A DNA stretch of 64,000 nt from positions 62,001 to 126,000 of the forward strand of contig NZ_BMTL01000012.1 in NCBI RefSeq assembly GCF_014649655.1, read 5' to 3'. The translations under genes and the position numbers were made by a program. Shown here piece after piece: positions 23,955-32,638 of this stretch (positions are counted from its first letter, which is position 1; each line of letters opens with the position of its first letter). The notes beneath the pieces were generated by a model that was not told where the DNA came from, made no database searches, and saw only the letters and a program-made list of their open reading frames with translations. The stretch is from Streptomyces humidus (lineage in GTDB: Bacteria; Actinomycetota; Actinomycetes; Streptomycetales; Streptomycetaceae).

Positions 23955-25492
23955 CCCTCGGGAACGGGCGGCCGGGCGGGCCGCGCGTAGCGTTCGCGGA
24001 GCTTGTACTTGAGGACCTTGCGCAGGGTGTCGTTGCGCGGCAGGGCCTCCACCACCTCCAGCCGCTCGGGCAGCTTGTGGACCGACAGGCCGCCCGCGCG
24101 CAGATACGCGGTCACCGCCGCCAGGGTCAGCGGCTCCGCGGCCGCCGGCGCCCGTTCCACCACGGCGCACACCAGTTCGCCGCGCTCCGCGTCGGGCAGG
24201 CCGATCACCGCCACGTCCCCGACGGCCGGGTGAGCGGCGAGCAGGTCCTCGATCTCCTTCGCGGACACGTTCTCGCCCTTGCGGATGATCACGTCCTTCA
24301 GCCGTCCGGTGAGGACCAGATGGCCGCTGCCGGTCACGTGCCCCAGGTCGCCGGTGCGCAGGAACCCGTCCGCGTCGAACGCCTCGGCGGTCTGGGCGGG
24401 ATCCAGGTACCCCTGGCACACGGCCTCCCCGCGCAGGCGTATCTCCCCGTCCGCCACCCTTATCTCCATGCCCGCCGGAGGCCGCCCCTCGGTCGTCGCG
24501 AGGTTCTCCGCGGTGTCGTCGGGCGACCCCATGGTGATCATGGGCACCTCGGTCATCCCGTACCCGTGGGTGAGCTGCACGCCCATCTCGCGGACGACGG
24601 CGTGGTACACCTCGGGCGGCTTGGGCGCCCCGCCGCCCGCGAGCAGCCGCAGCGTGGGGATCACGGGGACGCCGGGCCGCTTGCGCTGCTCGGTGAGGAA
24701 CATCGAGTAGAACGCCGTCGAGCCGCCCGCCACGGTCACGCCGTGCCGGCGGTACTCCTCCAGCGCTTCCGGCAGCGCGAAGTGCTCGAACATCACCGCC
24801 GGGAACCCGTACAGCAGCAGCATGACGGTGTAGTCGGGCCCGGCGATGTGGGCGTACGGGAACGCCATCGAGCCGACGTCGTCCGGGGTCAGCCGCAGCG
24901 CGTGGGCGAGGCAGGAGCCGCCCGCGATCAGCGAACGGTCGGTGTGCAGCACGCCCTTGGGATCGGAGGTGGTTCCCGAGGTCCAGTAGATCCAGCGCAC
25001 CGAGCCGCCCTCGGCGGGCGGCGGCGGAAGGACGGCCGGATCCCCGTCCGGGAGGTCGTCGTACGCCTCGAAGACGCCCTTCGCGCCCAGCCGGCGGGCC
25101 ATCTCGGCGTGGTCGAAGCCCCGCCAGACGCCCGGCACCGCGAAGAACTCCGCCTTCGACTCGCGCAGCGCGAAGCCCACCTCGCGGTCGCGGTAGAACG
25201 GGATGACGGGGGACTGCACGGCCCCCAGCCGGGCCAGGGCGAAGGACAGGACGGCGGTCTCCAGGCGGGTGGGCAGCTGCCAGGCGACGACCGTGCCGGG
25301 GCGCACGCCCATGCCGTGCAGCCCGGCCGCCGTCCGCTCCGCCCGTTCGCGCAGCCCGCCGAAGGTCAGGGCGCGCTCGTCCTGGAGGAGGACCGGGCGG
25401 TCGGGGGTGAGGTCGGCGCGGCGGACCAGCAGCTCCCAGAGCGTGCGGGAGTCGCTCAGCTCGTGGGCGGTGGCGGTGGCGGTCTCGTTCAC
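23933..25492 (-). CDS. Acyl-CoA ligase (AMP-binding, FadD/cyclohexanecarboxylate-CoA ligase-like)
   Basis: A 519-residue adenylating enzyme that would activate a carboxylic acid to its CoA thioester. The P-loop is IYWTSGTTSDPKGVLHTD, the A5 region LTHGYGMTEVPM, the adenylate-binding aspartate GFLRTGDLGHV, and the catalytic C-terminal lysine PRNDTLRKVLKYKLRERY. Closest type: medium or cyclic acid ligases rather than long-chain FadD. It is divergently transcribed from the amidohydrolase/acyl-CoA dehydrogenase operon, with two CTGAC palindromes between, so it should be the entry enzyme of the regulon. Confidence 0.9.
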   Translation of the reverse strand: MNETATATAHELSDSRTLWELLVRRADLTPDRPVLLQDERALTFGGLRERAERTAAGLHGMGVRPGTVVAWQLPTRLETAVLSFALARLGAVQSPVIPFYRDREVGFALRESKAEFFAVPGVWRGFDHAEMARRLGAKGVFEAYDDLPDGDPAVLPPPPAEGGSVRWIYWTSGTTSDPKGVLHTDRSLIAGGSCLAHALRLTPDDVGSMAFPYAHIAGPDYTVMLLLYGFPAVMFEHFALPEALEEYRRHGVTVAGGSTAFYSMFLTEQRKRPGVPVIPTLRLLAGGGAPKPPEVYHAVVREMGVQLTHGYGMTEVPMITMGSPDDTAENLATTEGRPPAGMEIRVADGEIRLRGEAVCQGYLDPAQTAEAFDADGFLRTGDLGHVTGSGHLVLTGRLKDVIIRKGENVSAKEIEDLLAAHPAVGDVAVIGLPDAERGELVCAVVERAPAAAEPLTLAAVTAYLRAGGLSVHKLPERLEVVEALPRNDTLRKVLKYKLRERYARPARPPVPEGYSGTVK

Positions 25493-25510
25493 GTCGGCCC
25501 CCTGACCTAG

Positions 25511-25525
25511 CTGACGGATAGTCAG
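25511..25525. promoter_or_regulatory. Operator 1 (CTGACGGATAGTCAG)
   Basis: A perfect CTGAC-N5-GTCAG palindrome 18 bases upstream of the acyl-CoA ligase start. Same consensus as seven other sites between 25.5 and 55.2 kb. Confidence 0.75.
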
Positions 25526-25596
25526 ATTTTCGGCAGAGCGTAGAGCCGGTCGCCTTGTCGGTCCAGGGGTCGCGGACTAGCCTGCTGGGGGACCGG

Positions 25597-25617
25597 TATC
25601 TGACGGTCCATCAGATA
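25597..25617. promoter_or_regulatory. Operator 2 (CTGACGGTCCATCAG core)
   Basis: TATCTGA and TCAGATA form perfect 7-base arms around CGGTCCA, an extended version of the regulon palindrome. It lies 55 bases before the amidohydrolase start and 72 bases after operator 1. Confidence 0.75.
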
Positions 25618-25671
25618 GCGCTGCGGACAGCGCGTCGGACGACCGGCGCACCGCCAGGCGGAGGGGAAGCC

Positions 25672-26868
25672 ATGAGCACCGAACTGCCGCGCATCGTCAG
25701 CGTCGACGATCATGTGATCGAGCCCGCGCACCTCTTCGCGACCTGGCTGCCGCGCAAGTACCGGGACCGGGGGCCGCAGCCCCTCACCGCCGGGATCGGC
25801 GAGCTCGCCTACGTCGCCGGGAAGTACCGGATCACCATGGACCCGGACGGCCAGCCCACCGACTGGTGGATCTACGAGGACCTGAAGTTCCCGTACAAGC
25901 GCAACATCGCCGCCGTGGGCTTCGACCGCGACGAGATGACGCTGGAGGGGATCACGCGGGAGGAGATGCGCCGCGGGTGCTGGGACCCGAAGGCCCGGCT
26001 GGCGGACATGGACCTCAACCACGTCGAGGCCTCCCTGTGCTTCCCCTCCTTCCCCCGCTTCTGCGGCCAGACCTTCGCCGAGGCGCACGACAAGGAGGTC
26101 GCGCTCGCCTGTGTGCGCGCCTACAACGACTGGATGGTCGAGGAGTGGTGCGGCGGCAGCGGCGGCCGGCTCATCCCGCTGTGCCTGATCCCGCTCTGGG
26201 ACGTCGCGCTGGCGGTGGCGGAGATCCGCCGCAACGCGGCCCGCGGGGTGCGCGCGGTGACCTTCTCCGAGATCCCCAGCCACCTGGGGCTGCCCTCGAT
26301 CCACTCGGGCTACTGGGACCCCTTCTTCGCCGTGTGCGAGGAGACCGGCACGGTCGTCAACATGCACATCGGCTCGTCGTCGCAGATGCCCGCCGCCTCG
26401 CCCGACGCGCCCCCGGCCGTCCAGGCCTCGCTGTCGTTCAACAACGCGATGGCCTCGATGATGGACTACCTCTTCAGCGGCGTCCTGGTGCGTTTCCCGC
26501 GTCTCAAGCTGGCCTACTCGGAGGGGCAGATGGGCTGGATCCCCTACGCACTGGAGCGCGCCGACGACGTCTGGGAGGAGCACCGCGCGTGGGGCGGCGT
26601 GCGGGACCTCGTCCCCGAGCCGCCGTCCACGTACTACTACCGGCAGATCTTCTGCTGCTTCTTCCGCGACAAGCACGGTGTCGCGTCGCTGGACGCGGTC
26701 GGACGCGACAACGCGACCTTCGAGACCGACTACCCGCACGTCGACTCGACCTTCCCGCACACCAAGGAGATCGCCCTCGACCACGTCAAGGGCCTCGACG
26801 ACGAGACGGTCTACAAGCTGATGCGGGGCAACGCGATCCGCATGCTCGGCCTGGACCTCGACAAGTAG
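25672..26868 (+). CDS. Amidohydrolase family protein (ACMSD/OHCU-like metal hydrolase or decarboxylase)
   Basis: A 398-residue TIM-barrel enzyme of the amidohydrolase-2 family. Metal-site residues are visible: D-x-H in VDDHVIEPAHL near the N-terminus, His in NMHIGSSS, and the late Asp/His in FETDYPHVDSTFPHTK. Relatives decarboxylate or hydrolyse ring-cleavage products. ATG 25672 follows GAGGGGAAGCC. First gene of a three-gene operon with two acyl-CoA dehydrogenases, under operator 2. Probably processes a CoA-pathway intermediate; the reaction is not predictable. Confidence 0.88.
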   Translation: MSTELPRIVSVDDHVIEPAHLFATWLPRKYRDRGPQPLTAGIGELAYVAGKYRITMDPDGQPTDWWIYEDLKFPYKRNIAAVGFDRDEMTLEGITREEMRRGCWDPKARLADMDLNHVEASLCFPSFPRFCGQTFAEAHDKEVALACVRAYNDWMVEEWCGGSGGRLIPLCLIPLWDVALAVAEIRRNAARGVRAVTFSEIPSHLGLPSIHSGYWDPFFAVCEETGTVVNMHIGSSSQMPAASPDAPPAVQASLSFNNAMASMMDYLFSGVLVRFPRLKLAYSEGQMGWIPYALERADDVWEEHRAWGGVRDLVPEPPSTYYYRQIFCCFFRDKHGVASLDAVGRDNATFETDYPHVDSTFPHTKEIALDHVKGLDDETVYKLMRGNAIRMLGLDLDK

Positions 26869-26905
26869 CCGGCACGGCGGCCACGGGAGAGGAGGCACGA
26901 CGACC

Positions 26906-28042
26906 ATGGACCTGTCGGACGGCCCCGAGGACGCGGAGTTCCGGGCCCGGCTGCGCGAGTGGCTCGCCAGGACGCTGCCCACCCTGCCGCCGAAGCCCTC
27001 CCCGGACGACTGGCCCGGCCGCCGCGCCTACGACCTCGGCTGGCAGCGGACCCTGTACGAGGCCGGGTACGCCGACGTGCACTGGGAGGCTTCGCCCGGC
27101 GTCCGGCTGATCTTCCTCGAGGAGACGGAGAAGGCGGGCGCGCCCTACGTGGGGGCCGGGTTCGTCGGGCTGCTGCACGCGGGGCCGACGATCGCCGCCG
27201 AGGGGACGGCCGAACAGCGGGCCCGCTGGCTGCCGCCCGTGCTGCGCGGCGAGGAGGTCTGGTGCCAGGGCTTCAGCGAGCCCGGCGCCGGCTCCGACCT
27301 CGCGGCGCTGCGCACGCGCGCGTGGCGCGACGGCGACGAGTACGTGGTGAGCGGATCCAAGATCTGGACCTCCCACGCGGAAGTCGCCGACTGGTGCGAA
27401 CTGCTCGTCCGCACGGACCCGGAGGCCCCGAAGCACCGGGGCATCACCTGGCTCGCCATGCCCATGGACGCCCCCGGCGTCACCGTCCGGCCGCTGCGCA
27501 CCCTCGCCGGTTCCACCGAGTTCGCGGAGGTCTTCCTCGACGAGGTGCGGGTGCCGGTCGCCAACCGGGTGGGCGCGGAGAACGACGGCTGGCGCGTGAC
27601 GATGGTGACGCTGTCCTTCGAGCGCGGCACCGCCTTCGTGGGCGAGGTCGTCGCCTGCCGGCGCGTGCTGGGCGAACTGGCCGCGCGGGCCCACCGCGAC
27701 GGGCGCTGGGACGATCCGGCCCTGCGCCGGCGGCTGGGCCGCCTCAACGCCGAGTTCCGGGCGCTGTGGCGGCTGACGCAGTGGAACGTGAGCGAGGCGG
27801 AGGCCGCCCGCGGCGGGGTGCCCGGCGTCGGGGGCTCCGTGTTCAAGCTGAGGTACTCGCAGGCCCGCCAGGAGCTGTACGACACCGCCGCCGAGGTGCT
27901 GGGCGACACGGCCCTGGACCTGGCCCACCCCTGGGTCCAGGGCCGGCTCTCCTCGCTCTCGTACACCATCGCGGCCGGCACCTCGCAGATCCAGCGTGAC
28001 ATCGTGGCCGAACGGATCCTGGGACTGCCGAAGGGGAGGTGA
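26906..28042 (+). CDS. Acyl-CoA dehydrogenase
   Basis: A 378-residue FAD-dependent dehydrogenase introducing an alpha-beta double bond into an acyl-CoA. Family landmarks are WCQGFSEPGAGSDLAALRTRA (FAD/substrate loop; given here as one motif), SGSKIWTSHAEVADWCELLV, and the C-terminal TSQIQRDIVAERILGLPKGR. Together with the following smaller paralogue it forms the adjacent pair typical of actinobacterial alpha2-beta2 acyl-CoA dehydrogenases used on steroid-like or bulky CoA esters. A GAGGAGG lies 10 bases before ATG 26906. Confidence 0.93.
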   Translation: MDLSDGPEDAEFRARLREWLARTLPTLPPKPSPDDWPGRRAYDLGWQRTLYEAGYADVHWEASPGVRLIFLEETEKAGAPYVGAGFVGLLHAGPTIAAEGTAEQRARWLPPVLRGEEVWCQGFSEPGAGSDLAALRTRAWRDGDEYVVSGSKIWTSHAEVADWCELLVRTDPEAPKHRGITWLAMPMDAPGVTVRPLRTLAGSTEFAEVFLDEVRVPVANRVGAENDGWRVTMVTLSFERGTAFVGEVVACRRVLGELAARAHRDGRWDDPALRRRLGRLNAEFRALWRLTQWNVSEAEAARGGVPGVGGSVFKLRYSQARQELYDTAAEVLGDTALDLAHPWVQGRLSSLSYTIAAGTSQIQRDIVAERILGLPKGR

Positions 28043-28052
28043 GCCGTCCGCC

Positions 28053-28949
28053 ATGCGTTTCCGACCGACGGACGATCAGCGCGCGCTGCGGGACGGCGTG
28101 CGCGGCCTGCTGGCACGCCGGTTCGACCGGGAGGCGCTGCGGGCCGCCGTGGACCGGCCGGGGCATCTGGACCGGGCGCTGTGGCGCGAGCTGGGGGCCG
28201 CCGGGTTCTTCGCGCTGCGGCTGCCCGAGGCGGACGGCGGTGTGGGACTCGGGCTGCCCGAGGCGGTGTTGGCGTTCGAGGAGGCGGGCCGGGTCCTGCT
28301 CCCGGGGCCGCTGCTGGCCACGCACCTCGCGGCGGGGCGGGTGCCCGGCGCGGCCGAGGGGGAGACGGTCGTCGCTGCCGTCGACGGCGGGCTGGTCGAG
28401 TGGCTCGACCGGGCGGACGTCGTGCGCGGCGACGCCGACGGGGCCGTGCCGCTGGACTGCGTGGACCCGCTCACCCCGCTGCACTCGGTCCCCGCGCGCG
28501 GGGCCGCCGATCCCGTCGCGGTCCTCCTCACCGCAGCGGAGCAGCTCGGCACTGCCACGCGCGCGTGCGAGCTGGCCGTGCAACACGCCCGGGCGCGTGA
28601 GCAGTTCGGCCGGCCCATCGGGGCCTTCCAGGCGGTCAAGCATCTGTGCGCGGAACTGCTGGTGCGGGTCGAGACGGCCCGTGCCGCGGTCTACGCGGCC
28701 GCCGTCACCGCCGACCCGGCGGACATCGCGGCCGCCCGGCTCCTCGCCGACGAGGCCGCCGTGCGCGGCGCGCGCGACTGTCTTCAGGTGCACGGCGGCA
28801 TGGGCTTCACCTGGGAGGCGGACGTCCATCTGCTGCTGAAGCGCGCCTGGGTGCGCACCCGTCGTGCGGGCGGCGGCACGGAGGGTGAGGAGCTGCTCGC
28901 GCGGGACCTGCTGTCCGGGACGGACCGTCAGCGGGACTGCCTGCGGTGA
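28053..28949 (+). CDS. Acyl-CoA dehydrogenase (short partner subunit)
   Basis: A 298-residue acyl-CoA dehydrogenase shorter than the canonical 380. Its middle beta-domain is reduced, but it keeps the N-terminal helical domain (LPEADGGVGLGLPEAVLAFEE) and the C-terminal domain (QHARAREQFGRPIGAFQAVK; QVHGGMGFTWEADVHLLLKR). This size and its position directly after a full-length paralogue suggest the second subunit of a heterotetramer. The GGGGAGG Shine-Dalgarno overlaps the preceding stop region, so the two are probably co-translated. Confidence 0.9.
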   Translation: MRFRPTDDQRALRDGVRGLLARRFDREALRAAVDRPGHLDRALWRELGAAGFFALRLPEADGGVGLGLPEAVLAFEEAGRVLLPGPLLATHLAAGRVPGAAEGETVVAAVDGGLVEWLDRADVVRGDADGAVPLDCVDPLTPLHSVPARGAADPVAVLLTAAEQLGTATRACELAVQHARAREQFGRPIGAFQAVKHLCAELLVRVETARAAVYAAAVTADPADIAAARLLADEAAVRGARDCLQVHGGMGFTWEADVHLLLKRAWVRTRRAGGGTEGEELLARDLLSGTDRQRDCLR

Positions 28950-29466
28950 AGGTACGGCCGACGGGCGGACGGCCGTGCGGATGTCGCGGATCGTGGCACA
29001 ACGGAATCACGGAGCGTTGATACCGGGTTGTGTCCGATGCGTGACCCGTCACGGCCCGGAGTCGGCGGGTCGCTCCGGTACCTTCTGTGGGATGCGAGTG
29101 GTTCCGAGCATGAGCCATGCCGGCGGTGCCCCTGGGGCGGCGCCGGATCCGGCGGTGCGCGCCGCCGCTCGCAGGGCGGACGGGCTTCTCGCCCCCGCCT
29201 GTTCGACTCCCCGCAACGAGCGTCGCACAGTATGCCGCACGGGTACTCCTTCGCGATGGAATATGCCCGAAGCGCTTGTTGGGGTGACTGAATGTCAACC
29301 AAGCTGTCTCGTAAGGGATTCACGTTCCGTCACCCTGCCTCTGGCTGTTGTTCTGGCCATGCAGAAAATGGCTACGATCGTGGCCCCCGTCGTCATGGTG
29401 CTCACGCGGCTCGCGTGGCTCGCGTGGCGCACGGCCATGTGTCCGCCGGTTCGGATGGTGTGAGCG
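28950..29466. other. Gap upstream of the anti-sigma ATPase gene, with a possible 34-aa membrane ORF
   Basis: A 517-base gap. Bases 29230-29340 are unusually AT-rich for this window. A forward frame from ATG 29359 to 29463 (34 aa, VAPVVMVLTRLAWLAWRTAM hydrophobic core) has about 90 percent G or C at third positions and ends three bases before the next start. It could be a small coupled membrane protein. It has no clear Shine-Dalgarno, and I rate it only possible. Confidence 0.3.
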
Positions 29467-29994
29467 GTGCAGGTGCTTCAAGTGCAGCTGGAGATCCGGC
29501 CCGACCCCGCTGAGGTGGGGCGCGCCCGCAGGTGGGCGCGCTCGCGTCTCGCGGGGTCGGGGATAGCGGACGAGGAGTCGCTCGCCGAGACGCTGATCCT
29601 TCTCGTCTCCGAGCTGGTCACCAATGCCGTGGTGCACACCGGTTGTCCGGCGGTGCTGCGGCTCTCCCTGCCGGGCGCGGCGGGCGGGCCGTCCGTCGTC
29701 CGCCTGGAGGTGGCCGACGCCAGCGACCGCGCCCCGGTGCCCCGATGCGCCGGTGACGAGGCGACCGGCGGCCGCGGTCTGGCCCTCGTCGACGGGCTCG
29801 CGGACCGCTGGGGCTGGAGCGTCGAGGGCGCGGGCAAGCGCATCTGGTGCGAACTCGACCGCTGTGCCGCGCCGGGCCGGGCGGAGACCGACCGGGGCGG
29901 CGTCGCCGAGTGCCCGGCGGCGGCCGAACGCACGGTCGCGGGGCGGGCGAAGCCCGCGCCGGCCTACGGAGGCCGCGCCTACGAGGTGGTGTGA
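29467..29994 (+). CDS. RsbW-like ATP-binding regulatory protein (HATPase_c anti-sigma family)
   Basis: A 175-residue protein with a GHKL ATPase core: N-box ETLILLVSELVTNAVVHTG, the LEVADAS segment for the G1 box, and GGRGLALVDGLADRWGW for the G2 box. Streptomyces contain many such orphan proteins, which act as anti-sigma kinases or signalling ATPases. The C-terminal 45 residues are Ala/Arg-rich and probably disordered. No sigma factor or antagonist adjoins it, so its partner is unknown. GTG 29467 has a weak ribosome site. Confidence 0.85.
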   Translation: MQVLQVQLEIRPDPAEVGRARRWARSRLAGSGIADEESLAETLILLVSELVTNAVVHTGCPAVLRLSLPGAAGGPSVVRLEVADASDRAPVPRCAGDEATGGRGLALVDGLADRWGWSVEGAGKRIWCELDRCAAPGRAETDRGGVAECPAAAERTVAGRAKPAPAYGGRAYEVV

Positions 29995-30573
29995 CGGGCC
30001 GTCGGGGCACGCTCCCGGCCCGCGCCCGTGGCGGCGCGCGGTCGTGAGTCGCCCGGCGGGGTGCGGCGCACGGATGCGGAGAGCGCCGTCGGTTCTCGGC
30101 CCTCAGGGGCCGGTGCGCCCGTCTGTGCTTCCGTGCGCGCCCACTGCGAATCGGACGTGAGCGACAAATCGCCGTTCGGGTGTTGACGTGAGGTGTCCGT
30201 TTGATCACGCTTGTGGGCAGCGATTCGCCGCGAGGGGACGACGAGGGCTTCGGTGACGGAGGCCCTTGCCGAGTGCGGGTCGCGATTCGGCGCCGACGGC
30301 TTCCTCAGGGCCGAGGGAAGTCGGGGGGGTGCGCCGGAGTCGGATGGCGGTGCGCGGTGCCGTGCTCGGGGCGGGCAGCCGCGCGCCGCCGGCCGACGTC
30401 CCCAAGGCCCCGTTGCCCAGGAGCCCGCTGCCCGGGGGCCCTTGCCCCCTTCCCTCTTCCTTCCCTCTTCGCCCCCTGCCGCCGAGTTCTTCCGGCCTCC
30501 TCCCCGCCCCCCTCCTCGCGCCCTCCCCCCGCCCTCCTTGCGGGGCCGCTCTTCGCGGTTGCCCGTCGAGGGC
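29995..30573. other. Non-coding gap, partly pyrimidine-rich
   Basis: A 579-base gap between the convergent ATPase and cyclase genes. It includes a TTGACG hexamer near 30183, followed 40-70 bases later by GAGGGG-type sequences and a short forward frame. It also has a C/T-rich block at about 30435-30530. No frame has a convincing start, homology or end, so I see no gene here. Confidence 0.4.
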
Positions 30574-31500
30574 TCAGAGGACGGCCACGGGGGACACCGG
30601 AGTTCCCGTGCCGCCGACGAACGGCTCGGGCATCGCCGACAGCAGGAAGGCGTAACGGCCGGTTTCTCCACAGGCTGTGGACAACTTTTCGAGATTCCAG
30701 TTCTGGCCCTGCAGCATCCCCATCTCCACCAGGTGGAGCGCGTGCACGGGCAGCCACAGGTCCTCGATCTCCGGCGGGAAGATCTCGAACGTCAGCGTGT
30801 CGTCGGCGACGGCGGCCACGTCGCGCGCGTGGAACCACTCCGGCGTGCGGATGGACAGCCCCGGGGACGGATAGCCGTAACCGTGCTTGTCGCCGCTCAG
30901 ATAGACCTGGACCTGCCCGGTCCGCACGAGCACCACGTCGCCGGCGCGCACGCGCGTGCCCGCCAGCTCCTCCGCCGCTTCCAGGTCCTCCGGGGTGACC
31001 GCGTGGTCGCCCGCCAGCCGGTCGGCCCCGCGCGCGCGTGCCACGTCGAGCAGCACCCCGCGCGAGACGACGTGCCGCGCCTTGTCGATGCCGCCGAACT
31101 CGGCTCCCCCGTGCGCGGTGACGGTGGCGGCCGGACGGCCGTTGTAGAGCTTCCCCGAGTGCGACACATGGCTCAGCGCGTCCCAGTGGGTGCCGGCCTG
31201 GAGGCCCATCGTCACGATGTCGTCGCTGCACGCCACCGTGCCCGGACCGAAGACCTCCTGGTTGATCTGCACCATGGCGTGCAGCGGGTTGACCCGGCCC
31301 GGGATCAGGCCGGTCTGCACGCCGTCCTCCCGCAGCGGCAGCGCCAGCGGGACGCGGCGGCCGGTGCGGATCTCGGCGGCCGCGGCGCGCACGACGTCGT
31401 CGGTGATCAGGTTCAGCGTGCCGATCTCGTCGTCGGCCCCCCAGCGCCCCCAGTTGTTCACGCGTGCGGCGATGTCACGGAACTCGGCCGGCAGTGTCAT
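30574..31500 (-). CDS. Cyclase family protein (kynurenine formamidase-like metal hydrolase)
   Basis: A 308-residue protein of the cyclase/KynB superfamily. It contains TLNLITDDVVRAAAAEIRTG and the zinc-binding HWDALSH motif in LQAGTHWDALSHVSHSGKLY (H-x-D-x3-H), as well as a later GVLLDVARARG. Members hydrolyse amides, lactones or CoA-related esters. GGGGAGG lies 7 bases before ATG 31500. It is divergent from the SDR-led operon across operator 3, so it is assigned to the same catabolic regulon. Confidence 0.9.
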   Translation of the reverse strand: MTLPAEFRDIAARVNNWGRWGADDEIGTLNLITDDVVRAAAAEIRTGRRVPLALPLREDGVQTGLIPGRVNPLHAMVQINQEVFGPGTVACSDDIVTMGLQAGTHWDALSHVSHSGKLYNGRPAATVTAHGGAEFGGIDKARHVVSRGVLLDVARARGADRLAGDHAVTPEDLEAAEELAGTRVRAGDVVLVRTGQVQVYLSGDKHGYGYPSPGLSIRTPEWFHARDVAAVADDTLTFEIFPPEIEDLWLPVHALHLVEMGMLQGQNWNLEKLSTACGETGRYAFLLSAMPEPFVGGTGTPVSPVAVL

Positions 31501-31565
31501 TACGTGCCTCCCCGGGGCTTGTCCCCGACTGTCCGACAGGTCAATCTGGTCCTCGCATCCTGAAT

Positions 31566-31580
31566 CTAACGGTCCGTCAG
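31566..31580. promoter_or_regulatory. Operator 3 (CTAACGGTCCGTCAG)
   Basis: Matches the regulon palindrome with one mismatch (CTAAC for CTGAC) and lies 23 bases before the SDR start. A separate perfect repeat CTGTC-C-GACAG at 31529-31539 lies nearer the cyclase start and may be a second, variant site. Confidence 0.7.
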
Positions 31581-31602
31581 AAACTCTGGGAGGGGGCTGG
31601 GC

Positions 31603-32517
31603 ATGGCGAACTTCCTGGCCGGCAAGACCGTCGCCGTCACGGGCGCGGGACGAGGCATCGGACGGGCGGTCGCGCTCGCCGCGGCGGCGCAGGGCGCACG
31701 GGTCGTCGTCAACGACTACGGCGTCGGCGTGGACGGGGCCGAGCCCACCAGCGCGATCGCCGAGGCCGTCGTCAAGGAGATCGAGGCGGCTGGCGGCGAG
31801 GCGGTCGCCGTCGCCGACGACATCTCGACGATGGCGGGCGGTCAGCGGGTCGTGGACACGGCCCTGGAGACGTACGGACGGCTCGACGGGGTCGTGTGCG
31901 TGGCCGGGATCCTGCGCGAGCGGATGCTGTTCAACATGTCCGAGGAGGAGTGGGACCCGGTCGTCGCCACCCACCTCAAGGGAACGTTCACGGTGTTCCG
32001 GGCCGCGTCGGCGGTGATGCGCGGGCAACGCTCCGGCACGCTGATCGGCTTCACCAGCGGCAACCACCAGGGCTCGGTGTCCCAGGCCAACTACAGCGCG
32101 GCCAAGGGCGGGATCATCTCCCTCGTGCGCAGCGCCGCGCTGGGCCTGCACAAGTACGGGGTGACGGCCAACGCGGTGGCCCCGGTGGCCCGGACGCGGA
32201 TGTCGGCCGGCGTGCCCATGGAGCTCGCGGAGATCGGCGAGCCGGAGGACGTGGCCGCGTTCGTGGTCTACCTGCTGTCCGACCGGGCCCGGGAGGCCGG
32301 GGTCACCGGACAGGTGTACACGGTCGCCGGGCCGAAGATCGCGGTGTGGGCGCAGCCGCGGGAACTGCGGGCGGCGTACGCGGAAGGAGGTCCCTGGACG
32401 CCGGAGCGGATCGCCGAGGCGCTGCCCGGGACGGTCGGGGTGGATCCGATGCCGATGCTCACGCGGCTGGAGGAGATGGCCCGGGCCGCGCGGGACGGGG
32501 CGCGTCCCAACAGGTGA
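31603..32517 (+). CDS. SDR family oxidoreductase (FabG/hydroxyacyl-CoA dehydrogenase-like)
   Basis: A 304-residue short-chain dehydrogenase. The NAD(P)-binding motif is VTGAGRGIGRAVAL near residue 11, and the catalytic Tyr/Lys are in NYSAAKGGIISL with the preceding Ser in GFTSGNHQGS. The extra 40 C-terminal residues and NDYGVGVDGAEPTS segment recall peroxisomal multifunctional-enzyme-type 3-hydroxyacyl-CoA dehydrogenases. It leads an operon with an acyl-CoA dehydrogenase and a zinc alcohol dehydrogenase. A strong GGGAGGGGG precedes ATG 31603. Confidence 0.92.
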   Translation: MANFLAGKTVAVTGAGRGIGRAVALAAAAQGARVVVNDYGVGVDGAEPTSAIAEAVVKEIEAAGGEAVAVADDISTMAGGQRVVDTALETYGRLDGVVCVAGILRERMLFNMSEEEWDPVVATHLKGTFTVFRAASAVMRGQRSGTLIGFTSGNHQGSVSQANYSAAKGGIISLVRSAALGLHKYGVTANAVAPVARTRMSAGVPMELAEIGEPEDVAAFVVYLLSDRAREAGVTGQVYTVAGPKIAVWAQPRELRAAYAEGGPWTPERIAEALPGTVGVDPMPMLTRLEEMARAARDGARPNR

Positions 32518-32638
32518 TCCGGTGCGCCGTCGGCGCGCAGGCGGTCCGTGGCCGGCCGCGCCCGGTCGGCGCAGCCGCACGTCGATGCGGCCCCGCGCCC
32601 CCAGGGGGTGCCGGCCGCCCTTGCTCAAGGAGGGGAAC

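Noticed and set aside
31529..31539. CTGTCCGACAG as a further regulon operator
   Set aside because: It is palindromic but does not match CTGAC-N5-GTCAG; noted only as a possible variant near the cyclase gene.
30211..31563. Plus-strand frame over the cyclase gene
   Set aside because: It is the antisense of a well-defined cyclase-family protein, and its C-terminal half is Arg/Gln/Val-rich shadow.
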